Shown in pieces: positions 59,344-64,000 of a DNA stretch of 64,000 nt (its first letter is position 1; the number at the start of each line of letters is the position of its first letter). The stretch is from Ramlibacter sp. WS9. GTDB lineage: Bacteria; Pseudomonadota; Gammaproteobacteria; Burkholderiales; Burkholderiaceae_C. Position numbers and translations under genes: made by a program. The notes below the pieces were generated by a model. The model was not told where the DNA came from, made no database searches, and saw only the letters and a list, made by a program, of their open reading frames with translations. The stretch is from contig NZ_RKMB01000013.1 in the NCBI RefSeq assembly GCF_003797765.1, positions 119,633 through 183,632 of the forward strand, in the 5' to 3' direction.

Positions 59344-60606
59344 TCAGCCTCGAGGCGCCAGAGAAAGAAATTCCAGCCCTCGCACCTTGCTGGACTGCAT
59401 GTCGAAGCGTGAGAGCGCGGACGCCCCCAGCAACGGTGCGCATTCCTTGCAAACCAGCGCCTTGACGTTGCGCAGCTCGTGTGGGCCGACGCGGATCGCA
59501 TCCAGCATCACAACCTGCGCCGGCACCCGCCGGCCATCGGCCGTGATCATTCGCGCATCGGAGTCCAGCAATCGGTATTCGACATTCGACGCCCGCAGCA
59601 TCTCCTGGCTGAGCGCCGTGAGCGTCGCACCGGTGTCTACCATGAAAGCCGCCGGCCGCGCCGGCCCGACCGACACCGGCGCGAAGAAGTGGCCGCCGTA
59701 CGCGGCAAGGCGCAAGGGGTCCTTAGCAGCGCCCACCTCGGTGATCCCCTTTTCGATGGCGGTGCGCTGCGCGGTGAAGTAGGCCGAGCCGCCCGTTGCC
59801 TCCAGGCGCGAGTCGAACGCCTGGAGTAACGCCAACGCTTCGTAGGGCCTGGACTTGCTCACCAACAACCGCGCCAGCGCGCCGCGCACGTCCACGAGTT
59901 TCGGCACCGCGGCCAGCGCCGCATAGTTCCACTCGATCGCCTCATCGGTCCTGCCCACGCTTGCCAGGCTGACGGCGTAGTAGGCAAAGAGATCGTAGGC
60001 GCCAGACCCCGTGGCGATTGCCTTTTCGAATTGCTGGATTGCCCCGGTGTGGTCGTCACGCTTGCTCTTGACCACGCCCAGCGTGGTGAGGGCCCGGCCA
60101 TCGTCGGGGTGCAGCTTGAGGAAATCGGTCCAACTCGCCTCGGCGCACGCCAGATCGCCGCTCTGCTGGCAACGCAACGCACGCTGCGCGAGCTCTTCCG
60201 AACTAAGGACGGTGTTCTTTCCCAAGACCTGCTGCAACGTACCGCGCAGGCTCAGGAATGCACCCGCCTGCACCACCAGGAGCACGCTGGCGGCGCATGC
60301 CGCCACCTTGTACCGGGTGCGCTGGGTCTTGTTCTCGTCCCACCAACCGGAAATCCACACCGGGATCATTAAGACCAAGAGCGAGCCCAGGGCCGCCCCC
60401 ACCAATTCCGGAAAGCTGCGCCGGTTCGACAGAGCCACGAACAGGTTGAAGCCCACATATGCGGTGACCAGCCCCCAGGTCGAGGCGCGCAGGTACACGC
60501 CGGCCGCCAGTTGCTTTGGTCCCCGTAAGAAACTGATGTAGTCAAGACGGCCGCCGCCATCCAAGGTCGGCTCGATGCGGCCGTCCGGCTCTTGTTGATG
60601 TGTCAT
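59344..60606 (-). CDS. membrane TPR protein with retropepsin-like aspartic protease domain
   Basis: 420 residues in three parts. Residues 35-130 hold about three membrane segments (GLVTAYVGFNLFVALS; VGAALGSLLVLMIPVWISGWW; ACAASVLLVVQAGAFLSL). Residues 140-290 have TPR-like helices (DDGRALTTLGVVKSKRDDHTGAIQQFEKAI). The C-terminus (about 300-415) is a retroviral-type protease: AAFMVDTGATLTALS (Asp about 323) and LLGASALSRFDM. It would be a single-Asp monomer acting as dimer. Cleavage target unknown. Confidence 0.82.
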   Translation of the reverse strand: MTHQQEPDGRIEPTLDGGGRLDYISFLRGPKQLAAGVYLRASTWGLVTAYVGFNLFVALSNRRSFPELVGAALGSLLVLMIPVWISGWWDENKTQRTRYKVAACAASVLLVVQAGAFLSLRGTLQQVLGKNTVLSSEELAQRALRCQQSGDLACAEASWTDFLKLHPDDGRALTTLGVVKSKRDDHTGAIQQFEKAIATGSGAYDLFAYYAVSLASVGRTDEAIEWNYAALAAVPKLVDVRGALARLLVSKSRPYEALALLQAFDSRLEATGGSAYFTAQRTAIEKGITEVGAAKDPLRLAAYGGHFFAPVSVGPARPAAFMVDTGATLTALSQEMLRASNVEYRLLDSDARMITADGRRVPAQVVMLDAIRVGPHELRNVKALVCKECAPLLGASALSRFDMQSSKVRGLEFLSLAPRG

Positions 60607-60673
60607 TTACCCCGCCTCTTTAACCCAATTTTATTATCCCCCGACCGCGGGCACTTTCAGCCAAACTAGGCCC

Positions 60674-61936
60674 ATGGACATATCGATCTGGGCCTGGCTG
60701 GCCTTGGGCCTAGTGGTGTTCCTGGTGCTCTTCATCTGGTCGATGAAGCGGCACCGCGCGCCCAACCTGAAGGTGGAGTGCGACTTTCCCATCGATGAGT
60801 TGACCCCGTCCCTGTCGGGCCTCACCCTAGGAACGGCGGTGGGCGGCAATTCGGTCGAGGTGTTCGAAAACGGCGCGTTCTTCGACGTGCTGGTCGAAGG
60901 CATCCAAGGCGCGCAGCGCACCGTCCACTTCGAGACGTTCCTGTGGAAAGACGGTTCGCTCGGACGGCGCGTGGCCGACGCGCTGTCGGCGCAGGCACGC
61001 AGCGGAAAACAGGTGCGCGTGATGCTGGACGCCAACGGCTCGCAGGGGGCAGGCAAAGAGGTGGTCAAACAGATGCGCGACGCCGGCTGCTCGGTCAAGT
61101 TCTTTCACAAGCGGGGCCTGCGCAACCTGGGTGTTCTGAACGACCGCGACCACCGCAAGATGGTCATCGTCGATGGCCGGGAAGCGTACGTCGGCGGCCA
61201 TTGCATCGTCGATGACTGGCTTGGCGATGCCGAGGACGGCAAGCACTTTTCCGACGTCAGCGTCCGCCTGCGTGGGCCGATCGTGCACAGCGTGCAGTCG
61301 GCCTTCAGCGAAAACTGGGTCGGCGAGACGGGCGAGCTGTTCCTGGGCGAAGACGTCTTCCCGGATCTGAAGCCGGCGGGCGACTCGGTGATCCATGCTG
61401 TCTTCCTCAAGCCGCACGGCTCGGCCCCGGCCGTGAAGATCCTGCACCACACCGCCATCTGCCTCGCACGCAAGCGCATCTGGATCCAGAACCCCTATTT
61501 CATCCCCGAGCCCGAGGCCATCGACGCCTTCGGCGAAGCAGTGAAACGGGGCGTCGACGTGCGCGTGTTGATGCCCTCGACCCAGGGCTCGGACAACCCG
61601 ATGGTGCAGCATGCAGGCCACCGCAACTTCGAGAAGCTGCTGGAAAACGGCGTGCGCCTCTTCGAATACCCGCACACGTTGCTGCACCAGAAGATCATGA
61701 CGATCGACCACGTATGGAGCGCCATCGGGTCCAGCAACTTCGACGACCGTTCGTTCGAGACCAACGACGAGATCACCCTCGCCGTCAAGGACGCTGCCCT
61801 GGCGCAACGGCTGGACGCCGTGTTCGAACGGTACGTGAAGCGCGCGGAGGAAATTCAGCTCGAACCCTGGCGCCATCGGGGCGTGTGGCACAAGTTCAAG
61901 GACAACGCGGTGTACGTGATCAACGAATTCCTTTGA
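60674..61936 (+). CDS. phospholipase D-family enzyme, cardiolipin synthase-like
   Basis: 420 residues. One N-terminal membrane segment (ISIWAWLALGLVVFLVLFIWS). Two HKD motifs: HRKMVIVD about 158-165 and HQKIMTID about 338-345, each followed by the Gly/Asn site (GGHCIVDDW; GSSNFDDRSFETNDE). Fits cardiolipin synthase B/C-type transphosphatidylation. ATG 60674. An inverted repeat ATCGTT-CA-AACGAT follows the stop (61951-61964). Confidence 0.85.
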   Translation: MDISIWAWLALGLVVFLVLFIWSMKRHRAPNLKVECDFPIDELTPSLSGLTLGTAVGGNSVEVFENGAFFDVLVEGIQGAQRTVHFETFLWKDGSLGRRVADALSAQARSGKQVRVMLDANGSQGAGKEVVKQMRDAGCSVKFFHKRGLRNLGVLNDRDHRKMVIVDGREAYVGGHCIVDDWLGDAEDGKHFSDVSVRLRGPIVHSVQSAFSENWVGETGELFLGEDVFPDLKPAGDSVIHAVFLKPHGSAPAVKILHHTAICLARKRIWIQNPYFIPEPEAIDAFGEAVKRGVDVRVLMPSTQGSDNPMVQHAGHRNFEKLLENGVRLFEYPHTLLHQKIMTIDHVWSAIGSSNFDDRSFETNDEITLAVKDAALAQRLDAVFERYVKRAEEIQLEPWRHRGVWHKFKDNAVYVINEFL

Positions 61937-62044
61937 GCGGCAACCCGTCGATCGTTCAAACGATTGGAACGTTGCGTGCGAATCCGGCCTGTCGATGCAC
62001 CGGCGGTGCGGTCCCACAATGAATTCATTGAAAGGACAACCGCC

Positions 62045-62827
62045 ATGAACCGCATGCCTTCGCTCTTCATCTCCCACGGCGCGCCCACCTTCGCCATCGA
62101 GCCCGCAAAGGCCGGCCCTTTGCTGAACCAGCTCGGGCGCGAACTGCCCGCGCCCAAGGCCGTGGTGGTGCTGTCGCCGCATTGGATCACGCCGAACGTG
62201 CGCGTGGCCACCGCGGCCGCGCCCGAAACCATCCACGACTTCGGCGGCTTCCCTGCCGAGCTGTACCGCATCCAGTACCCAGCCCCGGGCAGCCCGGAAG
62301 TCGCCGCGCGGGCGCTGGAACTGCTCAACGCCGCGGGATGGAACGCCACCGCCGATGACCGCCGCGGTCTCGACCACGGCGCCTGGGTGCCCGTGCGCCA
62401 CCTCTTCCCCGACGCGAACGTGCCGGTGCTGCAAGTGTCGATGCCGCGCGACCTGGACGCCGCCGGCGCGGTGCGCCTCGGCCGCGCGCTGGCGCCGCTC
62501 GCGGACGAGGGTGTCCTGCTATTGGGCTCGGGCAGCATCACTCACAACCTGTACGAGTTCCGCCAGGAGCTCGACGCGGTCAGTGCGTCGTACGCCGTCG
62601 AATTCGTGGATTGGGCGCGGGACGCCGTGCGCGGCCATGACGAAGCCGCATTGGTCAACTACCTCGCCGTGGCGCCGCACGCGCAGCGCGCGCACCCCAC
62701 GCCGGACCACTACCTGCCGCTGCCCTTCGCCTTCGGCGCGGCGCAGCCGGATGCGCCGGTGCGCGTGATCGATGGCGGGATGACGTATGGCGTGATCGCG
62801 ATGGACGCGTACCAGTTCGGGGCGTGA
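62045..62827 (+). CDS. DODA-type extradiol dioxygenase family protein (YgiD-like)
   Basis: 260 residues. LFISHGAPTFAIE (His ligand), VVVLSPHWIT (second His), TIHDFGGFPAELYRIQYPAPGSPEVAARALELL and the LDHGAWVPVRHLFP loop are typical of DODA/YgiD. It opens catechol-type rings with non-haem metal. No other aromatic gene is adjacent. RBS AAAGGA precedes ATG 62045; ATG 62054 is nearby. Confidence 0.85.
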   Translation: MNRMPSLFISHGAPTFAIEPAKAGPLLNQLGRELPAPKAVVVLSPHWITPNVRVATAAAPETIHDFGGFPAELYRIQYPAPGSPEVAARALELLNAAGWNATADDRRGLDHGAWVPVRHLFPDANVPVLQVSMPRDLDAAGAVRLGRALAPLADEGVLLLGSGSITHNLYEFRQELDAVSASYAVEFVDWARDAVRGHDEAALVNYLAVAPHAQRAHPTPDHYLPLPFAFGAAQPDAPVRVIDGGMTYGVIAMDAYQFGA

Positions 62828-62830
62828 CGT

Positions 62831-62887
62831 GGATTGCGGGTCGGAGCCCGCAATGACAAGTAGCGCGTCATGCCGGACTCGGTCCGG
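62831..62887. repeat. REP-like double palindrome (member 3)
   Basis: ATTGCGGG-TCGGAG-CCCGCAAT (62833-62854) then CCGGAC-TCG-GTCCGG (62873-62887), two hairpins side by side, 4 bp after the dioxygenase stop. The first hairpin is shared in outline with 51249-51275. It may also act as a weak terminator. Confidence 0.55.
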
Positions 62888-62920
62888 GTCCACGCCTCGC
62901 TGCAAGGGGTGTTTCCCACC

Positions 62921-62948
62921 TTGCTGCCTCAAAGCTCAACCGTATACT
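62921..62948 (+). promoter_or_regulatory. possible sigma-70 promoter of the repeat protein
   Basis: TTGCTG (62921-62926) and TATACT (62943-62948), 16 bp apart, about 20-30 bp before the start codons at 62968/62980. The -10 lies in AACC-GTATAC-TGGTT, a partial palindrome that might be a regulator site. Confidence 0.45.
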
Positions 62949-62979
62949 GGTTACGATTGATCACCCCATGAGGTTTAGC

Positions 62980-64000
62980 ATGGCGAATTTTCCAGCCACA
63001 GTCATTGCCGCGTCTTCAGTGGCATACGCCGAGAATGCCGCGGCAGTCGCGCTCTCTCCCTCCCTGATCATCATTGACGACAACCCCAGCCTCTACGGGG
63101 CGAAGGTGACCATCTCCGGCGGCTTCCAGGCCGGCCAGGACGTCCTGAGTTTCACCTCGCAATTTGGCATCACCGGCAGCTTCAACGCGGGCACCGGCGT
63201 GCTCACCCTGAGCGGCACGGCCACCCTTGCGCAGTACCAGACGGCATTGCGCTCGGTCAAATACTCCAACTCCAGCGACGCGCCCGTCACCGGCAGCCGC
63301 ACCGTGCGTTTCGAAGTCGATGACGGCACATTCGCCAACCCGCTGAACTTTCTGTTCTCTTCGGCGAGCGTCAACGTCACGGCCAGCAACGACAAGCCCG
63401 TCATCGCCGGGCTGGACACGATGCTCTACACCGGGGCCGCGCAGGGCCTGAAGCAAGTGATCGATGCCGATCTCACGGTAGCCGATCCGGACAGCGCAAG
63501 CATGGCCGGTGCCAGCGTGCGCATCACCGGGCACTATGTGCTGGGCCAGGACGTGTTGAGCCTTGTTGCCCAGAACGGCATCACCGGCAGCTTCAACGCG
63601 GCGACCGGAACACTTACGCTCACCGGCACGGCGAGCGTAAGTGCGTACCAGGCGGCCTTGAGGTCCGTCACCTATTCCAACACCAATCCCACCAGCACCG
63701 ACGTTGCCGACCGAACCGTCAGCTTCTCGGTCAGGGACTTCTCCGGCGCGTGGAGTACCGCGGTCACCGGCACCATCATGTTCGCCGTCGCGCCCGTCAT
63801 CAAGACCACGGCGGGCACCGCTGCGTACACCGAAGGCGGTGCCACGGCGGTTGTGGACGGCGCGCTCACCGTGACGGACCTGGATACCCCCACCCTGGCG
63901 GGCGCCACCATCAGCATCTCCGTGGGCTTCCAGGTGGGCGACTTGCTCGCGTTCGTCGACACCGCCAACATCACCGGCTCGTACAACCCGGCCACCGGCG
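62980..64000 (+). CDS. large repetitive adhesin/RTX-like protein, N-terminal part (runs off the right edge)
   Basis: 340 visible codons, three tandem units of about 110 residues. Each has GQDVLSF or GQDVLSL, NGITGSFNA-TG-LTLTGTA, YQ-ALRSV-YSN and a RTV-F-V-D motif. These units resemble those in giant bacterial surface proteins secreted by type I systems. There is no N-terminal signal peptide, which fits C-terminal-signal type I export. Start ATG 62980 has AGG 6 bp ahead; ATG 62968 in the same frame is possible. The size and C-terminus are unknown. Confidence 0.78.
   Translation, partial: MANFPATVIAASSVAYAENAAAVALSPSLIIIDDNPSLYGAKVTISGGFQAGQDVLSFTSQFGITGSFNAGTGVLTLSGTATLAQYQTALRSVKYSNSSDAPVTGSRTVRFEVDDGTFANPLNFLFSSASVNVTASNDKPVIAGLDTMLYTGAAQGLKQVIDADLTVADPDSASMAGASVRITGHYVLGQDVLSLVAQNGITGSFNAATGTLTLTGTASVSAYQAALRSVTYSNTNPTSTDVADRTVSFSVRDFSGAWSTAVTGTIMFAVAPVIKTTAGTAAYTEGGATAVVDGALTVTDLDTPTLAGATISISVGFQVGDLLAFVDTANITGSYNPATG

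Noticed and set aside
61951..61970. Terminator after the phospholipase-D gene
   Set aside because: ATCGTT/AACGAT has only a 2-nt loop and no T-run; it could be a palindromic site, but evidence is thin.

Overview
The window looks like chromosomal DNA from a high-GC betaproteobacterium, most probably Burkholderiales, family Comamonadaceae (Ramlibacter/Variovorax-like). The reasons are three orphan tripartite-tricarboxylate (Bug-type) binding proteins, a complete five-step histidine-utilisation locus, a SWIB domain fused to an H1-like AAPAKK tail, DUF6172 and YXWGXW proteins, tight packing with many ATGA/TGATG overlaps, and intergenic repeats of the kinds common in that family. I saw no rRNA, tRNA, CRISPR array, prophage or complete insertion sequence.

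Layout. 1-4.5 kb: the start of isocitrate lyase (aceA, minus) behind two different paired operators, a gamma-glutamylcyclotransferase, two EamA exporters, an rraA-like/lrp pair and the SWIB/H1-like protein. 4.5-7.3 kb: a TldD/TldE-type protease pair. 7.3-16.6 kb: a catabolic locus of unknown substrate. It has a ThDP enzyme and a TetR regulator divergently arranged around one operator, then a seven-gene operon (Bug receptor, Gfo/Idh/MocA oxidoreductase, DUF993 aldolase-like protein, second Bug receptor, SDR, 3-hydroxyisobutyrate-dehydrogenase-like enzyme, sugar isomerase/epimerase) preceded by a second copy of the same operator.

16.6-22.8 kb: bactofilin, a secreted unknown protein, a 725-bp gene-free stretch holding two inverted 257-bp structured elements, a histidine phosphatase, GspB and GspA, and VapBC. 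22.8-35.6 kb: an MFS/AraC pair, then the hut locus. hutCDIGF (minus) and hutUH plus an NMT1-type ABC transporter (plus) diverge from one HutC operator that overlaps a promoter.

35.6-50.5 kb: mixed housekeeping and stress genes. These include an ECF42-type sigma factor with its YciI partner, pssA, an FHA cluster, membrane-anchored MsrA, MFS and LLM enzymes, an RNase D-like exonuclease, an aldo/keto reductase and a lytic transglycosylase. 50.5-64 kb: GST, a toxin-antitoxin pair coupled to an Asp/Glu racemase-family gene, a third Bug receptor, an RHH regulator with a PHB-depolymerase-family esterase and a serine hydrolase, an ECF sigma factor between two small membrane proteins, a membrane TPR-retropepsin protein, a phospholipase-D enzyme, a DODA-type dioxygenase, and the beginning of a large repeat protein that runs off the end.

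The most unusual material is the pair of 257-bp elements at 18.1-18.7 kb, whose stems differ in sequence but keep pairing (covariation), and two genes (hutH, gspA) in which repetitive elements have become in-frame coding insertions. All coordinates and motifs were read by eye. Family names come from recognised motifs, not from searches.
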